From Flavobacterium cyanobacteriorum (GTDB taxonomy: Bacteria > Bacteroidota > Bacteroidia > Flavobacteriales > Flavobacteriaceae): 37,814 nt of DNA. A model generated the notes under the pieces. That model ran no database searches and had not been told where the DNA came from. It saw nothing but the letters and a program-made list of their open reading frames with translations. Below, piece after piece: positions 23,087 through 30,533 of this stretch. The stretch is taken from contig NZ_NOXV01000250.1 of the NCBI RefSeq assembly GCF_002251835.1, forward strand, positions 1 through 37,814, in the 5' to 3' direction. How positions within the stretch are numbered: the stretch's first letter is position 1; the number at the start of each line of letters is the position of its first letter. A program made the translations under genes and the position numbers.

Positions 23087-23737
23087 TTAATCTAAATGTA
23101 CTTTAGGCTCAGGGTGTGGCACAATAGCAGAAGTGTCATAGCCACCAAACTTCTTAATGTAACTCTTCATCGAAGTCCCAAAACCGTCACGGAAGCCTCT
23201 TCTTCCGTTACTGTACAAAAAGTTTTTAACTGATGTGGCTCCGGCAAGGTGTGCCGCAGCAAGTAAACCGGATTCCGTAATTTTTACTCCTTTGATTACT
23301 TTGCCTTCATAAATTTCAATTTCGCGGCGAAGCTCCCATTTATTTTTTGACAGCAGCGCCTTAAAGGCACGTTCCTGTAGCCTGGGGCTGTTAAGGAACA
23401 TTTTAGTATCATCTATTCCAAGTGCTTTGAGGGCTGATTTCCCGAACTGGTACTTTCCCATGTAGCCATAAGGGTTTATCAATTTATAAAGGCCTTGGGA
23501 CTCTTTGATGGCTACGGCCTGTTTAAAGCCCACGTAGGATTTTCCCGTAAAAGGAAAATTGTAATTAATCTTTGCTGTTTCGTCAATTGTCGGTACTGTA
23601 TAGTTAGTAATTTCATCATCTGCAAGATGGAAGCCTTCTATCTTTCCAAATTGCTTAGGCCCGTTAGGCTTGAAACCGGAACTTACTATGGTTATAAATA
23701 AGGCTAAACCTAAAAAGTATGACCATTTTTTTATCAT
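23087..23737 (-). CDS. Putative secreted lysozyme-like/peptidoglycan lytic protein
   Basis: A 216-residue protein from the ATG at 23737 (MIKKWSYFLGLALFITIVSSG), which is a signal peptide or anchor; the frame extends 22 residues upstream through the promoter. The central domain has AVAIKESQGLYKLINPYGYMGKYQFG (75-99 region): a Glu (Glu79) ahead of a GKYQFG motif, as in lysozyme-like transglycosylases that cut glycan strands. LLAAAHLAGATSVKNFL and NGRRGFRDGFGTSMKSYIKKFGGYD follow. I place it as a probable murein hydrolase; the catalytic assignment is inferred. Single gene with its own -7 box. Confidence 0.7.
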   Translation of the reverse strand: MIKKWSYFLGLALFITIVSSGFKPNGPKQFGKIEGFHLADDEITNYTVPTIDETAKINYNFPFTGKSYVGFKQAVAIKESQGLYKLINPYGYMGKYQFGKSALKALGIDDTKMFLNSPRLQERAFKALLSKNKWELRREIEIYEGKVIKGVKITESGLLAAAHLAGATSVKNFLYSNGRRGFRDGFGTSMKSYIKKFGGYDTSAIVPHPEPKVHLD

Positions 23738-23784
23738 AATGTTGATTTTCTCATAACCTGTCACCTTATGAATTTCACAGGCAG

Positions 23785-23792
23785 CAAATATA
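23785..23792 (-). promoter_or_regulatory. Candidate -7 box of the lysozyme-like gene (TATATTTG)
   Basis: Exact TAnnTTTG match on the minus strand, 47 bases before the ATG at 23737. It lies inside the longer open frame, which supports the shorter start. Confidence 0.5.
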
Positions 23793-24018
23793 CAAAAAAT
23801 CATTAACCTGATTTACAATACATTAGCTTTTATAGTCACATTAACAGAATGTTAAGGCTTAAAAATAGTGAAAGAATATTCCGTAGCTCCAGTAAAATAT
23901 ACAGGTTACAAAAAATTTCTTAATTTAAATTTTAACCTAAAAATTCTTTCTATCGAGATAAAAAACTAAGAAAAATATAAGAAAATTACTTCAGGTTTTT
24001 TTCAAGAATTAATGTATT

Positions 24019-25059
24019 TTATCTCTTTATACCCATTTTGTTTACCCATGCTATATATTTCTGCCGGTTAGCTTCATGTTGTGCCGGAGTTACTGCAAAC
24101 TCATGGTAGCCAAAGTTAGTTACACTGGCACAAAAATATATATAGTTGTGCATTTCGGGGTTTAATACGGCATCAAGCGCAGATATATCAGGCATGGCTA
24201 TGGGTCCCGGCGGCAGGCCATCATATTTATAGGTGTTGTAGGGTGAGTCTATCACCAGGTCTTTATTAAGTACCCGTTTTATTACCTGTTCAAAATCACC
24301 CGACTGTTTCTTCATGGCATAAATAACGGTAGGATCAGCTTCAAGCTTCATACCCCTTTTCAGCCGGTTCAGGTACACACCTGCCACACGGGGCCTTTCA
24401 TCGGTTTTTACAGTTTCTTTATGTACAATAGAAGCAAGTGCCGAAACCTGCAAAGGCGTAAGGTTCAGGGCTTCAGCTTTGGTTTTACGTTCCGGAGTCC
24501 AGAATTTCCTGTATTCCTTTGCCATTTTTTCCCTTACCTTTGTGGGTGTGGTATTCCAGAAGAATTCATAGGTATTGGGTATAAAAATGCTTAGCACATT
24601 ATCTTCTGTAAAGCCGTTTTCTTCAAGGAATTGTTTATCTGTAAAAACCTTCATCAGCGCAAGGCTGTCCGGCTCTATCTGTGCAGCAATTCGCCCAATA
24701 GCACGTTCAAGCGTTTCCTGATTGTTAAACGATATCCTTACCGGCTGGGGCTGCCTGAGGGCGTTAACGATTTCATTGCTGTTCATTCCTCTCCTCAAAA
24801 CAAACTTACCGGCTTTTACATTGCCGGGATAAGATTTTTTTTCTGCCGTAGTCCGGAATTTGTCCATGTCCCCGATATAGGGCCTCACCAGCCCCTCCAC
24901 CTGGCTATACGTAGCGCCGGTAGGTACAAATATCGCCACTTCATTTTCACTGAAGGCTGTGTTTGCCGAAAAAATATCTTTATACATTATGTAGCCGTAT
25001 ATGGTGCCGGCCAAAATAACAATCAGCGAAAAAATGCCGACAATTCTCCTGAGTTTCAA
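24019..25059 (-). CDS. mltG: Endolytic transglycosylase MltG (YceG-like)
   Basis: A 346-residue protein anchored by one N-terminal TM helix (IVGIFSLIVILAGTIYGYIMY). The YceG domain has a LysM-like lead (VAIFVPTGATYSQVEGL), IFIPNTYEFFWNT, ASIVHKET (209-216), AGVYLNRLKRGMKLEADPTVIYA and NTYKYDGLPPGPIAMP. MltG cleaves nascent peptidoglycan strands inside the chain and sets their length. In E. coli the corresponding segment is SIVEKET; here the first Glu is His and the second (Glu215) remains. Last gene of the dapF-GNAT-mltG unit, starting two bases from the GNAT stop. Confidence 0.92.
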   Translation of the reverse strand: MKLRRIVGIFSLIVILAGTIYGYIMYKDIFSANTAFSENEVAIFVPTGATYSQVEGLVRPYIGDMDKFRTTAEKKSYPGNVKAGKFVLRRGMNSNEIVNALRQPQPVRISFNNQETLERAIGRIAAQIEPDSLALMKVFTDKQFLEENGFTEDNVLSIFIPNTYEFFWNTTPTKVREKMAKEYRKFWTPERKTKAEALNLTPLQVSALASIVHKETVKTDERPRVAGVYLNRLKRGMKLEADPTVIYAMKKQSGDFEQVIKRVLNKDLVIDSPYNTYKYDGLPPGPIAMPDISALDAVLNPEMHNYIYFCASVTNFGYHEFAVTPAQHEANRQKYIAWVNKMGIKR

Positions 25060-25060
25060 T

Positions 25061-25597
25061 TTATATAGTTTTATTGTTATTAATCAACTGATAGAGTTCT
25101 TCATCTTCAAAATAAGTACCCCGGTTATTCCATTCTTTTTTAACACCCACACACCGGAAGCCAAAATTAGTAAAAAGCATTTTACTGGCCGTATTGGAAA
25201 CATCTATATTTGCGTATAGCTGGCGGAGCCTGAGGTGGGTAAAAGAATAATCGACAAGCAGCCTGAGCGCCTCTTTCCCAATCCCCCTGTTCCTGTAGCG
25301 TTCCAGCAGCACAACTCCTATACCTGCCCTGCGGTTATCAGGATCAAAATCAAAAAGGTCTATAAGCCCTGCGGCTGTATTATCTTCGGTAAGGCAGATG
25401 GCCAGCCTTAACTGGCGGGCCTGGTAAATATCCTGGTGGGCATTTTCCAGGTAGCTTCGTATGAGGAACCGGCTGTAAGGAGCCTGCGTGTTACTCAGCT
25501 TCCACATGGACTCATCATTCTCAATAGCATATACAAATTCTAGGTCTTCCGGCTCAAGCGCCCTGAGATACGCTTTATCACCTTTAAGTGTTACCAT
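25061..25597 (-). CDS. GNAT family N-acetyltransferase
   Basis: A 178-residue acetyltransferase of the RimJ/RimL/SpeG-like group. It has YLRALEPEDLEFVYAIEND at the N-terminus and the acetyl-CoA motif A RNRGIGKEA (102-110), then LYANIDVSNTASKMLFTNFGF. This organisation fits enzymes that acetylate ribosomal protein N-termini, polyamines or aminoglycosides; the acceptor is unknown. Its start overlaps the end of dapF by seven bases, so the two are translationally coupled. Confidence 0.9.
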   Translation of the reverse strand: MVTLKGDKAYLRALEPEDLEFVYAIENDESMWKLSNTQAPYSRFLIRSYLENAHQDIYQARQLRLAICLTEDNTAAGLIDLFDFDPDNRRAGIGVVLLERYRNRGIGKEALRLLVDYSFTHLRLRQLYANIDVSNTASKMLFTNFGFRCVGVKKEWNNRGTYFEDEELYQLINNNKTI

Positions 25598-26373
25598 GCT
25601 GTTTTTCCTTTAAATACAAAACGTGCCGGGCCTGTAAGGAAAATATTGGTAAACTGTTTACCGTCCTGCAGGAACGAAACGGACAGCTCCCCACCCGGAG
25701 TTTCAAGTGTAACTTTATCAGAATCTGTCCGCCCGGTAACTTTCATAGCCAGTGCTACAGCCGTTACTCCGGTACCGCAGCTCAACGTTTCGTCCTCAAC
25801 CCCCCGCTCATAAGTGCGTACTGAAAATTTGTCAGTCCCTGTCTGGCTTACAAAGTTTACATTAGAGCCTTTATCGCCATACAGCCCGCTGTAACGAATT
25901 TGGCCCCCCACGCCCTTAACATCAAATGAAGGCAGGTTTTCTACCATTTCCACATGATGTGGCGAACCGGTATCAAGAAAAACATAATCCTCATAAACTG
26001 ACACGGTATGCACATCTTTCATCTGTAGCGATACAATACCGTTGTCATCAATAGTAGCATGATGGAGGCCGTCTACTGCTGCAAAATTGGCATCTTCATC
26101 AATAATACCCAGGTCACGGGCAAAAGCGGTTATACAGCGCCCGCCGTTACCGCACATGCTGCTCTCATTCCCGTCAGAATTATAGTAAACCATACTAAAA
26201 TCAGCATCGCCTGCGTTCTCTAAAAGTATCAGCCCGTCTGCGCCGATACCAAACCTGCGGTCGCATAAGAATTTAACAAGTTTGGTATCATTTTTGGGAA
26301 ATATATTGTTGCGGTTATCTACCAAAATAAAATCGTTCCCGGTACCCTGGTATTTATAAAAAGTGTGCAGCAT
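25591..26373 (-). CDS. dapF: Diaminopimelate epimerase DapF
   Basis: A 260-residue enzyme. The two catalytic cysteines are Cys74 in MCGNGGRC and Cys198 in SCGTGVTA, each at the start of its helix, with YQGTGNDF (8-15) and GADG as further family blocks. It converts LL- to meso-diaminopimelate for lysine and for peptidoglycan cross-links. It leads a three-gene operon that ends with mltG, so both ends of the unit serve cell-wall synthesis. Possible leader of about 12 bases from the -7 box at 26392. Confidence 0.96.
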   Translation of the reverse strand: MLHTFYKYQGTGNDFILVDNRNNIFPKNDTKLVKFLCDRRFGIGADGLILLENAGDADFSMVYYNSDGNESSMCGNGGRCITAFARDLGIIDEDANFAAVDGLHHATIDDNGIVSLQMKDVHTVSVYEDYVFLDTGSPHHVEMVENLPSFDVKGVGGQIRYSGLYGDKGSNVNFVSQTGTDKFSVRTYERGVEDETLSCGTGVTAVALAMKVTGRTDSDKVTLETPGGELSVSFLQDGKQFTNIFLTGPARFVFKGKTAW

Positions 26374-26391
26374 TTTTTGTAGATATTACAG

Positions 26392-26399
26392 CAAAAGTA
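26392..26399 (-). promoter_or_regulatory. Candidate -7 box of dapF (TACTTTTG)
   Basis: Exact TAnnTTTG match on the minus strand, 18 bases before the dapF ATG. It would drive the dapF-GNAT-mltG operon. Confidence 0.5.
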
Positions 26400-26494
26400 C
26401 AAATATTAACGACACTTTAAATGGATGCCGCCGATTTTGAAAAAGTAATAATATCGTATAATTTTAAACTGAAAAATTAAATACTGTTTTGATT

Positions 26495-27880
26495 ATGAAA
26501 AAAATTTCAGGTTTATTTTTTGTAGCCATGCTTGGTGGTGCTACTACGCTTGGAGCCTATAAACTGATATTTGATAATGATAAGCCTTCGTCTGCTTTAT
26601 CAGTAGCTCCGCCAATCAATTTTACACGTACTGTTGGCCTGGGCCCTGAAGCCGTAGATTTCACTGAAGCGGCAGATAAAGCCATACATACTGTAGTGCA
26701 CGTCAAAAATGTATCGTACACGACAGTACCCAGCAACCCTATGCTGGAGTTCTTTTATGGCTATCGTGGTGGGCAGCAACAGGCCCAGGTAGGTACCGGT
26801 TCCGGGGTAATAATTACAGAAGACGGCTACATTGTTACTAATAACCATGTGGTACAGAATGCTTCAGAGCTTGAAGTAACCCTTAACAACAACAAATCGT
26901 ATAAAGCAAAACTTGTAGGTACTGACTCTAAAATGGATATTGCGCTGCTCAAAGTAGAAACCAGCGATAAACTTCCGTATGCTACTTTTGGCAATTCTGA
27001 TGACATAAAAGTAGGCGAATGGGTACTTGCCGTTGGCAACCCCTATAACCTGACTTCAACCGTCACGGCGGGTATTGTATCTGCAAAGGCAAGGAATCTC
27101 AGCAAAGACGGCATCCAGTCGTTCATACAAACTGATGCTGCCGTTAATCCCGGCAACAGCGGCGGCGCACTCGTAAACACCCGTGGCGAACTCATCGGTA
27201 TCAACACCATGATTTCTTCTATGACCGGTTCTTATGTGGGCTATTCGTTTGCCGTACCTTCCAATATCACAAGAAAAATAATCGAAGATATTATGGAGTT
27301 TGGAAACGTACAGCGTGGCGTGCTGGGCGTACAGGGCGGCGAACTTAACAGCGCTGCCTCAAAAGAACTGGGAATTAATGAAACACAGGGTTTTTATGTG
27401 AACAGTGTTGTCAAGGATTCGGGCGCAGAAAAAGCCGGCATAAAAAAAGGTGATATCATTATTAAGATAGATGAACGCCCAATCTCAGGATTTTCAGACC
27501 TTAATGCCGCAATAGTCACAAAGAGGCCTAATGACGTTGTTAAGGTGGGTATCCGCCGTAACGGCAAAGACCTTACGGTACCGGTAAAACTCTCTAAAAA
27601 TGAAATTTACAGCTATAGCGGGCTTGAGCTTGAAGACCTGTCTCCTGCTGAAAAAAAACGCTTCAATATTGACTATGGCGTTAAAATAAAAGATATAACC
27701 GACCAGCAGTACATGCCGTATTATGAAGAACTGAAAGACGGGATAATATTGAGTGTAAACAATGTAAAGGCTAAGGATATTGAAACAGTTTCAAAATTAT
27801 TATCCGACAAAAGCCCTAACGACAGGGTAAGGGTGGAAATGCTTACCCGGAACGGGCAAATCGTTCGGTTTATAATGTAA
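26495..27880 (+). CDS. Trypsin-like serine protease, HtrA/Deg family
   Basis: A 461-residue periplasmic protease from the ATG at 26495 (a TTG two codons earlier is rejected). N-terminal signal/anchor MKKISGLFFVAMLGGATTLGAY. Catalytic triad: His118 in TNNHVV, Asp148 in DIALLKV and Ser222 in GNSGGAL. A PDZ domain spans about 275-365 (GVLGVQGGEL, AEKAGIKKGDIIIKI), followed by a second, shorter PDZ-like segment to the end (GIILSVNNVKAKDIE, NDRVRVEML). HtrA proteins degrade or refold damaged envelope proteins. Single gene with a strong terminator. Confidence 0.95.
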   Translation: MKKISGLFFVAMLGGATTLGAYKLIFDNDKPSSALSVAPPINFTRTVGLGPEAVDFTEAADKAIHTVVHVKNVSYTTVPSNPMLEFFYGYRGGQQQAQVGTGSGVIITEDGYIVTNNHVVQNASELEVTLNNNKSYKAKLVGTDSKMDIALLKVETSDKLPYATFGNSDDIKVGEWVLAVGNPYNLTSTVTAGIVSAKARNLSKDGIQSFIQTDAAVNPGNSGGALVNTRGELIGINTMISSMTGSYVGYSFAVPSNITRKIIEDIMEFGNVQRGVLGVQGGELNSAASKELGINETQGFYVNSVVKDSGAEKAGIKKGDIIIKIDERPISGFSDLNAAIVTKRPNDVVKVGIRRNGKDLTVPVKLSKNEIYSYSGLELEDLSPAEKKRFNIDYGVKIKDITDQQYMPYYEELKDGIILSVNNVKAKDIETVSKLLSDKSPNDRVRVEMLTRNGQIVRFIM

Positions 27881-27886
27881 AAACAC

Positions 27887-27921
27887 CATACGCCCCTGCA
27901 ACCACAGGGGCGTATGATTTT
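27887..27921 (+). terminator. Rho-independent terminator after the HtrA gene
   Basis: A perfect 12-bp stem: CATACGCCCCTG (27887-27898) with CAGGGGCGTATG (27905-27916), loop CAACCA, then ATTTTAT. It is near the htrA stop codon, seven bases away. The U run is short. Confidence 0.85.
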
Positions 27922-27953
27922 ATAAACATTACATAACGTTTATAAAACATTGT

Positions 27954-28358
27954 GTGGCTATAGGTTATTTACTTTTAGACAAGAAATATTTCGGCGTGAA
28001 AAAGAAAAAAACACAAAAGCTTGAAACGGCACTCCACTTACTTACGGTATTGGTACTCCTGCTTAAGGCATTTGACCTTTACAGAAGGGATCAATATATC
28101 CCGGCCACTATAATCTCAGTATTGGCTGCCACCGCACTTATAATCATCACCTTCCGTAGGAGGCTGGGGATGAGAAGCAGGAAAGCCGGCATTACCTGCT
28201 TTTATCTTGAAGCGCCTGCCCTTATGGCCGTGGCGCTGGTACTGCACCGGGAAGGTAACGAATTCCTTCCCCTTATGTTCTTTATAGCAGCCGTAATATA
28301 TCCCGTAGCCGGGTTTATCGCATCAAAAAAGTTTAAACAAATAAAAAACCTTTACTAA
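27954..28358 (+). CDS. Small polytopic membrane protein, uncharacterised
   Basis: A 134-residue protein with a GTG start at 27954; no ATG exists until residue 72, which would delete two helices. Four hydrophobic helices, about 25-42, 50-66, 85-98 and 103-121, separated by basic loops (KKKKTQK, FRRRLGMRSRK). No family recognised. The start is uncertain because it lies only 33 bases after the terminator of the HtrA gene. Confidence 0.6.
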   Translation: MAIGYLLLDKKYFGVKKKKTQKLETALHLLTVLVLLLKAFDLYRRDQYIPATIISVLAATALIIITFRRRLGMRSRKAGITCFYLEAPALMAVALVLHREGNEFLPLMFFIAAVIYPVAGFIASKKFKQIKNLY

Positions 28359-28599
28359 GGCCGGGCTGCTGTTTTTATTAGCTTTACAATTATTTTTTTC
28401 AATTTTACCCTTCCGTTTAGAAAACATAACTTATGACACGGCACTCCCAATCGTAATTTATAAGTATAACATAAAAAATTGATTACACCGGAAAGTATAG
28501 AGCTTATTTCATCCCTGATAAAATTTTTTAAATAGCGTGCTTTGTATAAGTTAAGGCAAAAAGCATAAAAATATATTTTACGAAAACGTTTGAAATCTA
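28359..28599. other. Intergenic region before gap
   Basis: An AT-rich region of about 240 bases between the small membrane protein and the gap promoter. I see no gene, tRNA or clear terminator in it. Confidence 0.5.
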
Positions 28600-28607
28600 T
28601 ACTTTTG
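28600..28607 (+). promoter_or_regulatory. Candidate -7 box of gap (TACTTTTG)
   Basis: Exact TAnnTTTG match 34 bases before the gap ATG, which leaves an ordinary leader. The expected -33 position is AT-rich with no clear TTG. Confidence 0.55.
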
Positions 28608-28641
28608 CACTAAAATAACATGTACTTAATTTTTTATCTTC

Positions 28642-30090
28642 ATGAATAATAATGTTTTATACGAAAAGGAACTTTCATTCCAGGCAGACAGGCGAAGGGC
28701 TGGCGTAGAATTTATAAAAATTGTAAGCGACCTTTGGTACGATAAATCCATAGAGCTTGTACTGTTCAGGAACCAGCTTATTGACAGGAACGTCAGCGAT
28801 ATAATTAACCTTCATGAATATGCAGGCGAATTTGTGCAAAAGCCCATCAACGTATTTGATTCAGTTGAGATTGCCCGCGCTATAGAATCGCTCGACCTCC
28901 CGCCTTCCCGTATAGACATCGGCAGGCTTACCTATGAGTACCATCTTGAAGATGATAAGTATAATGACGCTACAGCCTTTGTAATTGATAAACTTAAAGA
29001 TGCAAAAACCAGCCAGGAAATTAAGCCGAAAGATGTAGTATTATATGGATTTGGGCGTATAGGCAGGCTGCTGGCCAGGGAAATGATGAGCAAGATAGGC
29101 AAAGGAACCCAGCTGAGGCTGCGCGCTATTGTTACCCGTGACAAGAACGACGCCGTACTGCTTGAGAAAAGGGCATCACTATTGCGCTATGATTCTATCC
29201 ATGGGGACTTCCAGGGTTCTGTAATAGCAGACCCCGAAAATAACGCACTGATAATTAATGGTACAACAGTGCATATAATAACGGCTAATTCGCCCGAAGA
29301 AATAGATTATACAAAATACGGCATCAAAGATGCCCTGCTCATTGATAATACCGGAGCATTTACTACAGAAGAAGCACTCCAGCGCCATATGGCATCAAAA
29401 GGCGTTGAAAAAGTACTCTTAACCGCTCCCGGAAAAGGTGTCCCAAACATTGTTTATGGCGTAAACCATAATGATTATAACCCTGACAAAGTGAGTATTT
29501 TTTCAGCGGCATCATGTACTACAAATGCCATAACCCCTGTGCTTAAAGCTGTGGAAGACACACTCGGTGTTGTTAAGGGACACCTGGAAACTATACATGC
29601 TTACACTAATGACCAGAACCTTGTAGACAACATGCACAAGAAATACCGCCGCGGCAGGGCTGCAGGCCTCAATATGGTAATTACCGAAACAGGAGCCGGA
29701 AGCGCTGTAGCCAAGGCTTTGCCTTCACTGGCCGGTAAACTCACATCAAATGCCATAAGGGTACCGGTACCAAACGGGTCGCTGGTAGTGCTAAACCTTG
29801 AAGTAGAAAAAACAACAAGCATTGCCGAAGTGAACAATATAATGAAAAAGTATGCGCTTGAAGGGGAGCTTGTAGAGCAGATTAAATATTCCATGAGCAA
29901 CGAACTGGTATCAAGCGACATTGTAGGCACTGCGCAGCCTGCCATCTACGACAGCAATGCTACAATAGTGAGCGCTGATGGTAAAAACATTGTACTGTAT
30001 GTATGGTATGACAATGAATATGGCTACAGCCACCAGGTTATTCGACTGGCCAAGTATATTGCTAAAGTACGCAGGTTCACTTATTATTAA
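28642..30090 (+). CDS. gap: Glyceraldehyde-3-phosphate dehydrogenase, long form with N-terminal extension
   Basis: A 482-residue GAPDH, about 140 residues longer than the classical enzyme. The additional helical N-terminal region (about 1-128, with ADRRRAGVEFIKIVSDLWYDKSIELVLF) precedes a complete GAPDH: GFGRIG (136-141), catalytic Cys292 in SAASCTTNAI, His319 in IHAYTNDQ, and WYDNEYGYSHQV at the end. After the second strand it reads RAIVTRDK, where NAD-type enzymes commonly have Asp, so use of NADP is possible. Long forms occur in Bacteroidota and may be GapB-like. Followed by its own terminator. Confidence 0.93.
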   Translation: MNNNVLYEKELSFQADRRRAGVEFIKIVSDLWYDKSIELVLFRNQLIDRNVSDIINLHEYAGEFVQKPINVFDSVEIARAIESLDLPPSRIDIGRLTYEYHLEDDKYNDATAFVIDKLKDAKTSQEIKPKDVVLYGFGRIGRLLAREMMSKIGKGTQLRLRAIVTRDKNDAVLLEKRASLLRYDSIHGDFQGSVIADPENNALIINGTTVHIITANSPEEIDYTKYGIKDALLIDNTGAFTTEEALQRHMASKGVEKVLLTAPGKGVPNIVYGVNHNDYNPDKVSIFSAASCTTNAITPVLKAVEDTLGVVKGHLETIHAYTNDQNLVDNMHKKYRRGRAAGLNMVITETGAGSAVAKALPSLAGKLTSNAIRVPVPNGSLVVLNLEVEKTTSIAEVNNIMKKYALEGELVEQIKYSMSNELVSSDIVGTAQPAIYDSNATIVSADGKNIVLYVWYDNEYGYSHQVIRLAKYIAKVRRFTYY

Positions 30091-30116
30091 AAATGTACCC
30101 GGAAACCATAACTACA

Positions 30117-30149
30117 AATCCACACCTGCATCGTGTGGATTTTTTATTT
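30117..30149 (+). terminator. Rho-independent terminator of gap
   Basis: AATCCACAC (30117-30125) pairs with GTGTGGATT (30133-30141), and the 3' side runs directly into a T-rich stretch (30140-30149). 27 bases after the gap stop codon. Confidence 0.9.
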
Positions 30150-30247
30150 AAAACCATTCCAGGCGTACAAAATTGCCCCTTTGCACAAGGATTGCAGTTG
30201 CAAAAACTTTGATTTTCATCCTGATTTGGCTGTAAAGATATTAATCA

Positions 30248-30352
30248 GGAGCAGCCGGCTAAGCGCACTTTTGTAATCGCACATCCCGCTCTCAGCTCTA
30301 TCTCCCCGCCGCGAAAGCGGGCGGCGGGGAGGATGCCGCCTCCATCGGGGCT
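30248..30352 (-). repeat. Dispersed hairpin repeat, copy E (full length, antisense)
   Basis: On the minus strand: AGCCCCGAT (30352 to 30344), GGAGGC, GGCATCC, the 11-bp stem CTCCCCGCCGC/GCGGCGGGGAG, AGATAGAGC, AGCGGGA, and a tail with GTGCGCTTAGCCGGC ending GCTCC (30252 to 30248). The tail is nearly identical to copy C, with a few differences. It lies in the 443-base gap between gap and purH and is opposite in direction to both. Confidence 0.8.
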
Positions 30353-30483
30353 ACCGTGAGAAGCCATTGCTTATCAGGAGTCGCGGCAATATATAAATGC
30401 AGGCATGGAGCAGTTCCCCCAATGTTTTCAGGGCAGCCAATGCCCTTCATACAAGAGGATAAAATTACTCTGATACACACTAC
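30353..30483. other. Intergenic region between repeat copy E and the purH promoter
   Basis: About 130 bases. I see only a small self-complementary GGGCA/TGCCC stretch near 30432-30446 and no gene. No PurR-like or purine riboswitch structure is recognisable before purH. Confidence 0.4.
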
Positions 30484-30511
30484 TTTGTTTCCCTAACATT
30501 ACCTACTTTTG
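30484..30511 (+). promoter_or_regulatory. Promoter of purH
   Basis: TTTG (30484-30487), 16 bases, then an exact -7 box TACTTTTG (30504-30511): a full Bacteroidota promoter. The expected start site is about 15 bases before the purH ATG. Confidence 0.7.
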
Positions 30512-30533
30512 CACCTTCACAACACACAACACA

